A DNA stretch of 40,396 nt from Candidatus Nitrosotalea sinensis (GCF_900143675.1 NZ_FRFC01000002.1:1-40396), one strand, 5' to 3'. Shown: positions 1 through 8,870, numbered from the stretch's first letter. The notes: generated by a model not told the origin, from the letters alone. Numbers and translations are program-made.

Positions 1-2321
1 TTAGTGATAGTTACTGGTTGAAGATCAGTTACAGAGGGATTAGTCAATTGTATTGTATTATTATTTAGCGAAGTTGCCTCCATCGTTATGTTTGTCGGAG
101 TAGCAATTTTTGGTGCAGTGGTGTCAACTACATTAATAGACTGAGTTGCGTTAGAGATATTGTTTGAGGTATCCTTAGCAATCCACAATATGGTAGTCTT
201 GCCTAGTGGGAATGTCTTTGATGCGTTGTTAGTGATAGTTACTGGTTGGATGTCAGTAGCTGTAGCATTACCTATTGGTACTGTATTGTCTTTGAGTGAT
301 GTTGCCTCAAAGGTGACGTTAGATGGAACTGTAAGCTTTGGAGGAATTGTGTGAATTACATCTACTGTTTGAGTGGCATTTGCCTTGTTACCTGCTTCGT
401 CTATTGCAGTCCACAATACAACTGTCTTACCTAACGAGAAGAATTTGGTTGCATTGTTTGTAAGGGATTTTACAATTCCATTATCAGTAACAGTTGCATT
501 TCCAAGTGAAACTGTGTTTTGATCAATAGATGTTGCCTCAAAGGTTACGTTTAGAGGCGGAGATATCTTAGGTGCAGTGGTGTCAACAATATTCACTAAT
601 TGATTTGCAGTAGAAATGTTTCCAGACTGATCAGTAGCAGTCCAAGTAACTGTTGTTTTTCCCAATGGAAATACAGTAGGAGCGTCATTTGTGACAGATT
701 TTATGATTCCATTATCTGTAACTGTGGCATTTCCTAGTGCTACAACATTAGAGTTCTGGCTTGTAGCTTCTTGTGTAATATCGGTCGGAGCATGAATTAT
801 TGGAGGAGTGGTATCTTTTACTGTTACAATCTGGGTTGCTGTTGCTGCATTACCAGAAGTATCTAATGCTTTCCAGGTGACAGTTGTCTTTCCAATTGGG
901 AAATATGGTGGAGCGTCATTTATTACAGATTCTACTCCCACGGCATCATTTACAGAAGGTAATCCAAGATCTACAGAATTATGATCAGGGCTAGTTGCTT
1001 CCACAGTAACAGGCGGAGGAGCTGTCATGACAGGTGGGGTAGTATCTTGCACAGTGATTTTTTGTACTGCCTTTGCTACATTTCCACCATTATCTATTGC
1101 AGTCCAGGTTACCATCGTAATTCCAAGAGGGAATTTTGTTGGAGCATTATTTGCTATTGATGCAACACCACTATCATCTGTTGCAGTTGCTTGTCCTATT
1201 GACACAGGAGTCAAGATTCCAGTTGCTTCAATCGTAATATCAGATGGAGCAGTAATTGATGGAGGAGTGTGATCATTTGGTGCAGTAATTTTTGGATTAT
1301 TTTGTGTATTATTTTGTGTGACTGTTACAGGAGTTGTAGTATTTTGGATCTTTGTTTGATTAACAACAGTTGTTGCCACAACAGGAGTTTGAAGTACAAC
1401 AGGTGAGAATTTTTGTACTCTGTTATTATTCGAGTCTACAACAAAGACATTTCCTGTAGAATCTACTGCTGTTGATATTGGATTATCAAAGAAATCAGCT
1501 CCTGTTCCTTGACTTCCCCAAGACGTTATTGTATTACCGTTGTTATCAAGTTCAACTATTCTGTTGTTTCCACTGTCTGCTACAAAAATATTACCAGACT
1601 TGTCTACAGACATTCCAAGAGGTGTTTTGAAATTTGCACCGGTTGATGCGCTAAAAGATCGTATAAAGACGCCATCTTCAGTAAACTTTTCTATTCTGTT
1701 ATTTCCAGAATCAACTACATAGATACTTCCTTGTGAATCAGCTGTGATTGCACGCGGAGAAAGAAATTGACCATCTCCCAATCCACTCTCTCCAATCGTG
1801 AGTAGATATTTTCCAGTACTGTCAAATTTTTCAATTCTACTGTTTCCAGTATCAGACACATATACGTCACCACTAGGATCTACTGCTACACCTTGTGGAA
1901 GTAAAAATTGACCATGGTTTGTACCTTGTCCTCCCCACTTTGTTACAAATTTCCCAGTAGAATCAAATTTTTGTACATCATTTCTTGCATTATCAACAAC
2001 ATAGATAGAACCATTATTCATCGCAATTCCAACAGGGGCATTAAACTGACCATCTCCACTTCCTTTTGTTCCAAATGTAAATAGAAAGTTTCCATTGTTA
2101 TCAAATTTCTCTACTCTTCTATTACCTAAATCAGTCACATACACATTACCAGAAGAATCAATCGATACCCCTTGAGGGAAAGCAAATTGTCCTGTATTAG
2201 AAAGCCCATAAGAACCCCATTGTGTGGAAAAAGCAGGTGCTGATGCAGCCCAAGAATAATCAACAAACATACTTGACAGTACTAGTGCCATAATCCCAAT
2301 TAGAACTGGGAGAGTCTTCAA
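1..2321 (-). CDS. Secreted NHL-repeat / HYR-repeat surface protein (C-terminus beyond window)
   Basis: A large extracellular protein, incomplete because the frame is still open at base 1. The likely start is TTG at 2321 (LKTLPVLIGIMALVLSSMFV...), which gives a typical signal peptide; a TATA-like TTTTTAG lies about 25 nt upstream. An internal ATG at 2291 would cut the signal short. After the signal come about six NHL beta-propeller blades (roughly 2235-1390), each with the pattern YVVDSGNNRIEKF followed by GQF..P.G. A Thr/Asn/Gln-rich linker follows (about 1390-1260). From about 1260 to the edge there are about six HYR/Ig-like modules with a period near 230 bp, carrying TTVTWTATD and DTTPP signatures. 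This layout is typical of archaeal surface adhesion or scaffold proteins; the function is inferred. Confidence 0.85.
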   Translation of the reverse strand, partial: MKTLPVLIGIMALVLSSMFVDYSWAASAPAFSTQWGSYGLSNTGQFAFPQGVSIDSSGNVYVTDLGNRRVEKFDNNGNFLFTFGTKGSGDGQFNAPVGIAMNNGSIYVVDNARNDVQKFDSTGKFVTKWGGQGTNHGQFLLPQGVAVDPSGDVYVSDTGNSRIEKFDSTGKYLLTIGESGLGDGQFLSPRAITADSQGSIYVVDSGNNRIEKFTEDGVFIRSFSASTGANFKTPLGMSVDKSGNIFVADSGNNRIVELDNNGNTITSWGSQGTGADFFDNPISTAVDSTGNVFVVDSNNNRVQKFSPVVLQTPVVATTVVNQTKIQNTTTPVTVTQNNTQNNPKITAPNDHTPPSITAPSDITIEATGILTPVSIGQATATDDSGVASIANNAPTKFPLGITMVTWTAIDNGGNVAKAVQKITVQDTTPPVMTAPPPVTVEATSPDHNSVDLGLPSVNDAVGVESVINDAPPYFPIGKTTVTWKALDTSGNAATATQIVTVKDTTPPIIHAPTDITQEATSQNSNVVALGNATVTDNGIIKSVTNDAPTVFPLGKTTVTWTATDQSGNISTANQLVNIVDTTAPKISPPLNVTFEATSIDQNTVSLGNATVTDNGIVKSLTNNATKFFSLGKTVVLWTAIDEAGNKANATQTVDVIHTIPPKLTVPSNVTFEATSLKDNTVPIGNATATDIQPVTITNNASKTFPLGKTTILWIAKDTSNNISNATQSINVVDTTAPKIATPTNITMEATSLNNNTIQLTNPSVTDLQPVTIT

Positions 2322-2396
2322 TACTCATAGATTTGCAGAATACTAAAAAGATCTTCTAAGTGAGAAATTGTTACAATTTTGGTCAATTATGGTAAA

Positions 2397-3176
2397 TTAG
2401 AACGGCTTGTTAACTTCTCTTGTAAAGACATAACTTGCAAGAGCAACCATTACAACAACAAAACCACATATTACAGAGAGTTCAATTGCCACAGGCAGAA
2501 TTTGGACTGTGCCAGTCATCATCTGTCTTATGAGTAAGACAGAATAAGTAACAGGATTGAGTCTTGCTACAAATGCAAGCCATGATGGCAGCAGCTCTAA
2601 TGGAAATAGAGCTGGACTTAGCATAAACAAGGGCATACCAAGAAAGTTAATCACGCCCCAGAAGGTTTCTTGAGATTTTGACGTAGCTGCCACAATTACA
2701 GATATTCCTGAAAAACCAAGAGAGAACACGGTAACTGTGAGCAATATTGGAAATATGACAAATAGATTTGCAATATGTACACCTAATGCTAGTGCAATTC
2801 CCAAAATTAGACTAGATTGCAGTGTTGATATCAAAGATATTGCAAGCATTTTTCCAAGTGCTATTGAAGATCGTGAAACAGGCGATACTAGAGCTTTATT
2901 CATAAAGCCATATCGTCTATCCCACAAAGTGTTGACTCCTCCAAATATGCTTGTGAATATTGCAGTAAGCATGATCACACCAGGAGCCATGAATTCAATG
3001 TATGAGCCATGAAATCCTACAGACTGAATTAACGGTCTAGTACTTGCAAAAGTATTTCCCATAACTATTATCCATATAGCAGGCTGGATCAATCGTATCA
3101 GTATCCCACTACGAGATTTTTTATATCGTTTCATCTCCCTCCAGAAAATTGTATATGCATCAACTAGCATTGTCAT
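2397..3176 (-). CDS. ABC-2 type transporter permease (DrrB/NodJ-like)
   Basis: A 259-aa polytopic membrane protein with about six hydrophobic segments and the ABC-2 permease layout: a cytosolic N-terminus (residues 1-25), a long extracellular loop after TM1, and a terminal helix ending in FTREVNKPF. The segment containing NTLWDRRYGFMNKALVSPVSR matches the conserved coupling region of DrrB/NodJ permeases, in which the core DRRxGxxxxxLxSPxSR pattern is clear. Its ATG overlaps the stop of the upstream ATPase gene by 4 bp, so the two are translationally coupled and should form one exporter. The substrate cannot be read from the sequence; drug, lipid or polysaccharide export are all known for the family. 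Confidence 0.9.
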   Translation of the reverse strand: MTMLVDAYTIFWREMKRYKKSRSGILIRLIQPAIWIIVMGNTFASTRPLIQSVGFHGSYIEFMAPGVIMLTAIFTSIFGGVNTLWDRRYGFMNKALVSPVSRSSIALGKMLAISLISTLQSSLILGIALALGVHIANLFVIFPILLTVTVFSLGFSGISVIVAATSKSQETFWGVINFLGMPLFMLSPALFPLELLPSWLAFVARLNPVTYSVLLIRQMMTGTVQILPVAIELSVICGFVVVMVALASYVFTREVNKPF

Positions 3177-4177
3177 GCCCGTATTCTCCTCATTCTCTCC
3201 CGGACTTTTTTTCTATCATATTTTCCATCATCTTCACGAAGTTCACGACCCGTATGAGACAAGAAAACATCATCAAGAGTAGGCTTTGTCAGAGATATAC
3301 TTTCGATCTTTATTGCAAGATTATTTGCATGTTGAAAGATTTGAGGAGTTAGTTGATCTCCACTTGTTGTAAAAATTGTGATCATTGTTCCATCTGTTGA
3401 TACATCCTTTACAGTTGCGATCTTTTTGATATCAGATACAAAAGTATCAATTTTATCAGAAGAGTCAATTTCAAAAACTACAATTTCATTTCCCAGTGCA
3501 TTTTTCAGTTCTCTTGGAGAACCAGTTGTCTTGATTTTACCATTATCAATTATGGAGATGTTATCACATAATTTGTCAGCCTCTTCCATATAATGAGTAG
3601 TAAGAAAAATAGACATACCAAATTCATTGTGAATTTTTTTTATATACTCCCATATTTTGTATCTAGTTTGTATATCAAGACCAAGAGTAGGTTCATCAAG
3701 AAATAGGACTTTGGGCATGTTAAGCAAACCTCCTCCAATATCTAGTCTCTTTCTCATTCCACCAGAATAAGTTACAGCAGCTTCGTGTTGTCTATCAGAT
3801 AGTTCTATTATCTCAAGTATTTCGTCGATTCTCTTAGATCTAATATTTTTCGGAATGTGATTTAATCGTGCTTGGAGTTCCAAATTCTCACGACCTGTAA
3901 GATATTCATCTACAGTAGAATCTTGTTGTACATATCCAATATTTTCTCGAACATCTTTTGCATTAGTTGTGACATCAAATCCTGCAACAAAGGCCTTTCC
4001 AGAAGTAGGTTTTAACAGAGTGGTCAGAATCATAATAGTTGTACTTTTTCCTGCACCATTTGGTCCCAAAAAACCAAAGATTTCTCCATTTTTGACCTTG
4101 ATTGAAATTTCGTTGACTGCTTTCAGACCACTAGAATACACTTTAGAAAGTTTGTCAGTCTCTACAGCATACAACAA
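3173..4177 (-). CDS. ABC transporter ATP-binding protein (DrrA-like)
   Basis: A 334-aa ATPase subunit. Walker A GPNGAGKST is at residues 38-46, the Q-loop VQQD at 83-86, signature YSGGM at 137-141, Walker B VLFLDEP at 157-163 and H-loop TTHYMEEA at 193-200. After residue 220 there is the C-terminal extension typical of DrrA/CcmA-type ATPases. The start is TTG at 4177; no suitable ATG exists and a TATA-like TTTATAA lies about 20-25 nt upstream, which suggests a leaderless transcript. It powers the permease encoded immediately downstream. The Arg-rich C-terminal tail (KYDRKKVRERMRRIRA) is basic and could contact membrane lipids; that is inference. Confidence 0.93.
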   Translation of the reverse strand: MLYAVETDKLSKVYSSGLKAVNEISIKVKNGEIFGFLGPNGAGKSTTIMILTTLLKPTSGKAFVAGFDVTTNAKDVRENIGYVQQDSTVDEYLTGRENLELQARLNHIPKNIRSKRIDEILEIIELSDRQHEAAVTYSGGMRKRLDIGGGLLNMPKVLFLDEPTLGLDIQTRYKIWEYIKKIHNEFGMSIFLTTHYMEEADKLCDNISIIDNGKIKTTGSPRELKNALGNEIVVFEIDSSDKIDTFVSDIKKIATVKDVSTDGTMITIFTTSGDQLTPQIFQHANNLAIKIESISLTKPTLDDVFLSHTGRELREDDGKYDRKKVRERMRRIRA

Positions 4178-4241
4178 AAACTAGGTTATTGATCTGTTAT
4201 AAATTGCTACTATAATCAAAAATACAAAAAGAAAAAAAGAT

Positions 4242-4688
4242 TTACGGATTTTTATATTCGTCTTTTGTCTGTCGAAGGATTACTTTATCACCGACCCCCC
4301 AGATTTCTGATGTGCGGAATATTCTCGAACCAGTAAAACCGGTAGATACTTCAATAGATTCAAGTTCATTTGTGTCAACGGCCATGTGTAGTCTTTTGAT
4401 TTTACCAATTTTATGGCCGTCAATATCCACTACTAGTGAATCTATTCGTATTGGTGCAGAGGATAATAGAACTGATTCTTCTGTGAATCTATCTATATAA
4501 TCACGAGACAGAAAGTGATCTTTGTGTAGCCCCTTGTGAACTGTTATTCCTATTACCTCTAGTGTGTCGGTATTGATGTGTATGTGTTTTACACTACCGT
4601 ATTCGATTCCTTCTCTATCAATGACTTTTTTTCCCTTAAAGTCATCTGCTTTGACTTGTTTGTTGTCATATTGAGCTTGTGTAGCCAT
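4242..4688 (-). CDS. Tandem PRC-barrel domain protein
   Basis: A 148-aa protein starting with MATQAQYDN at 4688. Two PRC-barrel-like repeats are visible: residues 12-60 (FKGKKVIDREGIEYGSVKHI) and 79-125 (PIRIDSLVVDIDGHKIGKI), each with the small beta-barrel pattern D..G..IG.V..I. PRC barrels act in RNA processing (RimM) and in photosynthetic reaction centres; many archaeal copies are uncharacterised. The frame stays open up to 4820, but that extension would overlap the divergent gene and has no better start. Its ATG lies in the palindrome CCATGG, which also contains the ATG of the plus-strand gene at 4687. A TATA-like AATAAAC lies about 22 nt upstream. Confidence 0.85.
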   Translation of the reverse strand: MATQAQYDNKQVKADDFKGKKVIDREGIEYGSVKHIHINTDTLEVIGITVHKGLHKDHFLSRDYIDRFTEESVLLSSAPIRIDSLVVDIDGHKIGKIKRLHMAVDTNELESIEVSTGFTGSRIFRTSEIWGVGDKVILRQTKDEYKNP

Positions 4689-5097
4689 GGGAAGAACTCG
4701 ACAAGTCAGTTTATTGAAGAAGGTATCAGAGTTTTCAATCCAATCGGTTAAATTCTTTACAACCAGAATCAGCCATATGAATATCAAAGATGGAACTTTC
4801 AAGGCCATTCTGGTCACCATAGGAAGAAAAACAGGTAAGGAACATGCTGTTGAGATAAGAGTTGTCTTTTATCAAGGTAAATTCTATTTTTCTAGAAGAA
4901 ATCCTAACAGTGATTGGCTCAAAAATGCACTTGCCAATCCAAGTGTTAAAGTCAAATATCAAGAGCAGACTATTTCAGGCACAGCATTACTTGTAGAGGA
5001 TCAACAATTATGCAAAAAAATATCTCAAATGAAATATTCAGATAAACGATCTGAAGAATCAAGAATAGTTCTAGAAGTTACCCCATGTGAATTATAG
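4687..5097 (+). CDS. Split-barrel flavin/F420-binding protein (DUF385 / nitroreductase-like)
   Basis: A 136-aa protein with the signature VTIGRKTGKEHAVEIRVV at residues 43-60, followed by YFSRRNPNSDWLKNALANP. This matches the deazaflavin (F420)-dependent Ddn/DUF385 family, in which (T)xGRKTG and W..N...NP contact the cofactor. The gene for CofE, an F420 synthesis enzyme, is in the same window at 38.1 kb. Start choice is uncertain. ATG 4687 keeps an N-terminal helix seen in Ddn relatives. ATG 4777 (Met31) would leave an 88-bp divergent promoter region with TTAAATT about 27 nt upstream. The end overlaps the convergent gene by 20 bp. The substrate is unknown. Confidence 0.75.
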   Translation: MGRTRQVSLLKKVSEFSIQSVKFFTTRISHMNIKDGTFKAILVTIGRKTGKEHAVEIRVVFYQGKFYFSRRNPNSDWLKNALANPSVKVKYQEQTISGTALLVEDQQLCKKISQMKYSDKRSEESRIVLEVTPCEL

Positions 5098-5728
5098 TGG
5101 TTTTACCTCGTCTTTCATATTCTTGGCCATCTCGTGTTTCCATTACAACAACGGTAAAAGATACAACATCTCGAAGTTGACATTTTTGGGCGTCCATTTT
5201 TAGATGTAGATCAAGCAGATCAAAATCACCATCTGGAATATTTGATTCGTCAATCGTAACTGGAGCTGTGGAGCTTATCAAAAATCGTTTGTCTTTTTGA
5301 TGCCATCCAAGCTTTGTCTTCATCCCTTCTTTTCCTACAGATTTTATGTTAATGTCAATCATTCCGGGTTTGGCAATAGTATAACCTGATGTATTATTGA
5401 CAAAAACTCCTATCTGAAATGGATATCCTGCAGTGCTTTCAGCCATTTTTTGAATTCCATCATTCATGACTACATCTACTCCCTTGATTGTGGTAGCTAT
5501 TTTTGCAATCCAATCATTTGTTCGTTCCACAATTGCATGTATTTGTGTACGTCTTTTCTTATCTTCATCTTCAGGAAGTTTGTAATAATCAACCCATGCA
5601 AGATAATCACTGCTAATATCTTTGATAAATTGAATACATGTAACTTTGTAATCCTCAACACTTGATGCTCTTTCTGATCCTTCGTCATATGGAACTCCAT
5701 CTTTGTCTAGTGGAAGCATGAGTTTCAT
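5078..5728 (-). CDS. Conserved hypothetical protein, 216 aa
   Basis: I do not recognise a family. The protein is soluble, with no signal or membrane segment. The N-terminal half is predicted helical and charged (residues 20-95, including LPEDEDKKRRTQIHAIVERTN). The C-terminal half looks like a beta-sandwich (residues 100-216) and ends in VVMETRDGQEYERRGKTTIIHMG. A second ATG at 5719 (MLPLDKDG) lies about 18-25 nt from the TATA-like TTAATTATAA and could be the true leaderless start. The 3' end overlaps the split-barrel gene tail-to-tail by 20 bp. Codon use looks native. Confidence 0.7.
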   Translation of the reverse strand: MKLMLPLDKDGVPYDEGSERASSVEDYKVTCIQFIKDISSDYLAWVDYYKLPEDEDKKRRTQIHAIVERTNDWIAKIATTIKGVDVVMNDGIQKMAESTAGYPFQIGVFVNNTSGYTIAKPGMIDINIKSVGKEGMKTKLGWHQKDKRFLISSTAPVTIDESNIPDGDFDLLDLHLKMDAQKCQLRDVVSFTVVVMETRDGQEYERRGKTTIIHMG

Positions 5729-5785
5729 TTTGTTCTCTTATAATTAACCCTAATGCATATATGAGAAAATTTCCATACTGTAATT

Positions 5786-6289
5786 GTGAGTTTTTCTCAA
5801 ATAGTTTCAGAGTTGCAAAAGGAATTAAGATCAAACAATCCACAGATAAGATTTCTTCTCAAAAAAAATCCAGGTCTTGCATTTACTACAATCAATGAGA
5901 TTTCAACAAACATAGGAAGTAAGTATAACGTTAGAATTTCATTAAATTTTCCTGAGAAGGGAAAGATTGAAGATTATGAATCATATGGTACAGAAAATTT
6001 GGGATTCGTATTTCAGAGAAATAGTAGAAACTTTACCATACCAAGAGAATCAATAAAATCAAAAGCGTCAGAGATCTTTAACAGTGTACAAATACAGGAT
6101 GCGTACATGTATGAAGGAAAAGAAGGAGTCAGAGTAATTCACGATAGTTTTAGAATAGATGTCCTGCCTGCATCTCTACATGTGTGGGGCAAGATAAATG
6201 AAGAAATTAGAAATTTTTGTAATTGGCTACTTGAGAATTGTTATGAAGTAAGACCTGCTGCTGGGGCTTTGAGTGAAACCAATTCATAA
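5786..6289 (+). CDS. Conserved hypothetical protein, 167 aa
   Basis: No family recognised. It starts at GTG 5786 (MSFSQIVSELQKELRSN), with a TATA-like CATATATG about 26 nt upstream, consistent with a leaderless GTG start. It is soluble and mixed alpha/beta, with a Lys/Arg-rich N-terminal half and a C-terminal helix (NEEIRNFCNWLLENCYEV). The tail overlaps the convergent gene at 6241 by 49 bp, so the last 16 codons of each gene share DNA. The divergent neighbour at 5728 shares the short intergenic promoter region. Confidence 0.7.
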   Translation: MSFSQIVSELQKELRSNNPQIRFLLKKNPGLAFTTINEISTNIGSKYNVRISLNFPEKGKIEDYESYGTENLGFVFQRNSRNFTIPRESIKSKASEIFNSVQIQDAYMYEGKEGVRVIHDSFRIDVLPASLHVWGKINEEIRNFCNWLLENCYEVRPAAGALSETNS

Positions 6290-6921
6290 GTATAAACAAG
6301 GTTACCATCAGGGTCATAAATTTCAGATTTCACAGGAAGTGGGATATTGTCAACTATCCAAATCTTGTTTATTTTTGCACCTATTCTGTATGATAACAAG
6401 TATGCATCTGCAGAACCAAATGTAAAGGACATTTTTCCAGAATCAGTTACTTTTAGTTTTTCGTGATTTGCTCCAATGTAGAGGTCACCCCACTCTGCAT
6501 CTTTAGCAAGATATTTGTCGTCAGTAGCATAATCACGCATAGAAAAAACAGATTGGTTTAGAATGTCAAAGTATGGTTTTGCCTCAGGGGACGTATCTAC
6601 AAAATAATAAACTAGTCCAATTTTTACAGATTGATCTATTTCTTTTCCACCATCGCTGGGCGTTATTTTGGCAGAGATCTGTTGTCCTCCACCTGAAATT
6701 GTAAGAAACTTGAGATCAGCAGAAAGTTGGGTTTTGTTGTATGATATTTGATACACCATTTCCGGATTAGTTTCAGAACCTTTTCCAATATGCCATTGAC
6801 TTGCATGTACCGGTTCTAGAATATAGCTGGTTTTCATATTTGCGATAAATGGCCAAGCAATTCCTGCAACTGCAGCAATTATGATCACCGCAAAAATAGC
6901 TACTATTCTGATATTTGGCAT
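6241..6921 (-). CDS. Membrane-anchored extracellular protein, 226 aa
   Basis: An N-terminal anchor or signal helix (residues 5-28, IVAIFAVIIIAAVAGIAWPFIA) is followed by an extracellular domain of about 195 residues. Its C-terminal part (NKIWIVDNIPLPVKSEIYDP...VYTYELVSL) matches a segment of the neighbouring 555-aa surface protein (NKIWIDSSVPFPVKAIVYVD...YTLELLQM), and both start their mature domain with a GKG motif. The two are therefore probably diverged paralogues in one operon, 20 bp apart. No catalytic motif is visible. The role is inferred to be at the cell envelope. Confidence 0.75.
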   Translation of the reverse strand: MPNIRIVAIFAVIIIAAVAGIAWPFIANMKTSYILEPVHASQWHIGKGSETNPEMVYQISYNKTQLSADLKFLTISGGGQQISAKITPSDGGKEIDQSVKIGLVYYFVDTSPEAKPYFDILNQSVFSMRDYATDDKYLAKDAEWGDLYIGANHEKLKVTDSGKMSFTFGSADAYLLSYRIGAKINKIWIVDNIPLPVKSEIYDPDGNLVYTYELVSLKAPAAGLTS

Positions 6922-6941
6922 ATTACTTTCAGTTTAGTTTT

Positions 6942-8609
6942 TTATAGTTTAACACTTGACAAGCGTGGATTTATTCTGATGAACAAGATTCCGAGTGTAA
7001 TTACAATTGCCATTATCAACAGAGAACCTAGTGGGAATTCAGGTATTGCAGTACTTACAGTCACAGTTCCAGACAACCATGGACTTGGCTGGTCAAAGTA
7101 ACTGTATGAGCCAGTACTGTTGAAAATATATGAGAAGGTTTGACCAGGTTGTATCAATCCACTGTCGAATTTTCCGTCAGGACCTGCTTGTGCAGAGCCA
7201 CTGGTTATAGTATGAGGTTTATCATCATTATTTGTCCAGGTAATTGTAGTTCCTGGCATAATTGATACATCTTTTTGATCATATGTTATTCCGTTGCTGT
7301 CAGTTGATCCTTTTGGAATACTTACTGATATTTTCATTGGCATTGACATGTTACTGCTAGTGTTATTCATTGGAGTGACTGTTGTAGAATTAGTCGTTGT
7401 AGAATTGGTCATGGTAGAGTTTGTCATAGTATTATTTTGAGTAGTTTGATTTTGTTGTCCAGTTGTACTAACATCAAAACCGCTGAATGGGTCTTGTGTC
7501 TTTATATCAAATTTTACAATGCCTGACAAAGTAGGGTCAGGAGTAGTTCCCTCTGCACCAATACCAAGCATTGCGATTAGTACATGAGATGTAGGAGTAG
7601 TTCCTTTCAATATTGTGGTAACATCATCAGTACCAACAGGTGCAAATAGAGATGAGCGTCCCTTACTTTGAGCTATTGAAGATATTTGTTTTCCTTGATC
7701 ATCTACGGTAAAGATATCATACTGAGTATTGCTATAGGTTTGTGACGGATCAGAATTCTTTTCAAACCATATTCTGTATTCTACAGGACATCCATTATGA
7801 GGATTAGATGGACTGTATCTATATTCTACAATCATAGAGTTTGAATCAGTTGTAACTGAATCATGTACAGAGTCTTGTTCCATGTTAGGAGTATCACATT
7901 GAGGACTGTAACCTTTATGAATTGTTGATGACACATCCAAAAAGCTAGGCTCAGTTGGACTGTTTCCCATTTGTAATAATTCCAAAGTATAATCAGGCGG
8001 TGGCACTCCACTTGTAACATCTACATAGACAATTGCTTTTACAGGGAACGGTACACTGGAATCTATCCAAATTTTATTGTCCACACCCTTGTGCCAGCCC
8101 AGAACATATGTATCAAAAGTTCCTGCTCCTACTGTAACTTTTTCATGATCTACCGGACCTACAGACTGTCCCCCTACAGAACCAGTTCTTCCCCATGCTG
8201 GGACATCAAAGGTTTTTGGAGTATCTTTTGTTGCAAAAGAATCAAGCCAAGATACGGTACTTCTGTAAACTCCCGTATAATCAGAAATATTAGGATCAAA
8301 GGATGTAGGATCAGGAGTAATCTTGCCAATTGTCATGATTCCTTTTTGTGTGTTAGACCCATCAACTGCAACAAATACTACATTCCAGCCACTTCCATCA
8401 CTGGTTTCATTTTTTATCCAAAAGTTCATTTGAAGAGGGGCGCAGTTATGCCAGTCTGTCCAGCATACATTATAACTAAAATAATCTCCTTGCTTTAGGC
8501 CTTTTCCAGGATACCAAGAATCAGTAGATGATGTAGCGTGTACAGATTGAAATGCAACAGGTGATATCAGTAATAATGCAAAGATTGCAAATAAGGAGTA
8601 TTTTTGCAT
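6942..8609 (-). CDS. Secreted surface protein with degenerate cupredoxin domain and PEF-type sorting tail
   Basis: 555 aa. A signal peptide spans residues 1-25 (ending SVHA). A first extracellular domain (26-215) contains the NKIWIDSSVPFPVK segment shared with the downstream gene. A middle beta-rich domain (220-380) is followed by a Thr/Asn-rich linker with NSTMTNSTTTNSTT repeats (about 390-420). A plastocyanin/azurin-like domain (about 427-520) follows. The tail has IPEFPLGSLL, a hydrophobic helix and a short basic end, the layout of the archaeal PEF/PEFG-CTERM signal used by archaeosortases. In the cupredoxin the first Cu-ligand His is present (KPHTITSG), but the usual Cys-His-Met loop is YFDQPSPWLSG, so three ligands are missing. 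A TATA-like TTTAACTAG lies about 30 nt before the ATG. Confidence 0.85.
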   Translation of the reverse strand: MQKYSLFAIFALLLISPVAFQSVHATSSTDSWYPGKGLKQGDYFSYNVCWTDWHNCAPLQMNFWIKNETSDGSGWNVVFVAVDGSNTQKGIMTIGKITPDPTSFDPNISDYTGVYRSTVSWLDSFATKDTPKTFDVPAWGRTGSVGGQSVGPVDHEKVTVGAGTFDTYVLGWHKGVDNKIWIDSSVPFPVKAIVYVDVTSGVPPPDYTLELLQMGNSPTEPSFLDVSSTIHKGYSPQCDTPNMEQDSVHDSVTTDSNSMIVEYRYSPSNPHNGCPVEYRIWFEKNSDPSQTYSNTQYDIFTVDDQGKQISSIAQSKGRSSLFAPVGTDDVTTILKGTTPTSHVLIAMLGIGAEGTTPDPTLSGIVKFDIKTQDPFSGFDVSTTGQQNQTTQNNTMTNSTMTNSTTTNSTTVTPMNNTSSNMSMPMKISVSIPKGSTDSNGITYDQKDVSIMPGTTITWTNNDDKPHTITSGSAQAGPDGKFDSGLIQPGQTFSYIFNSTGSYSYFDQPSPWLSGTVTVSTAIPEFPLGSLLIMAIVITLGILFIRINPRLSSVKL

Positions 8610-8682
8610 GTATTTGCTACAAAAAATGATCTAGTTAAATCTTTCAAATAAGCAAATATAGTGGATTCATTTTATTCCGAAT

Positions 8683-8853
8683 ATGTGTGAATGTGAAAAA
8701 GTCCACATGTATGAAGTAGATTTCAAACTTGATGGAATGGTAGTTGTTCCAACACACAAGAATTGTGGTGATGCCCTCAATGAAAAACAGGTAGACAAGT
8801 TCCAAAAAGAACTAGTCAAAACATGGGGTATAAGAGACGAAAACGAAAAGTAG
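8683..8853 (+). CDS. Small Cys-containing protein, 56 aa
   Basis: An ATG-to-TAG frame of 56 codons encodes a protein starting MCECEKVHMYEVDFKLDG and ending KELVKTWGIRDENEK. It has CxC at residues 2-4, His8, and a later HKNCGD (Cys32). A TATA-like AATATA lies about 25 nt before the ATG, matching the leaderless pattern of neighbouring genes. The composition (charged, amphipathic C-terminal helix) looks like a folded mini-protein and not chance. It converges on the Cys-rich gene at 8893-9033. The function is unknown; metal binding through CxC/His is possible. Confidence 0.65.
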   Translation: MCECEKVHMYEVDFKLDGMVVVPTHKNCGDALNEKQVDKFQKELVKTWGIRDENEK

Positions 8854-8870
8854 GCTTTTAAAAAAGAAAG

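Noticed and set aside
1-1300. CRISPR-like array because of the regular ~230-bp repetition
   Set aside because: Repeats are protein-coding HYR modules without short identical repeats separated by unique spacers.
160-1722. Plus-strand frames of 60-81 aa across the surface protein gene
   Set aside because: All are antisense of the NHL/HYR repeats and lack their own promoters.
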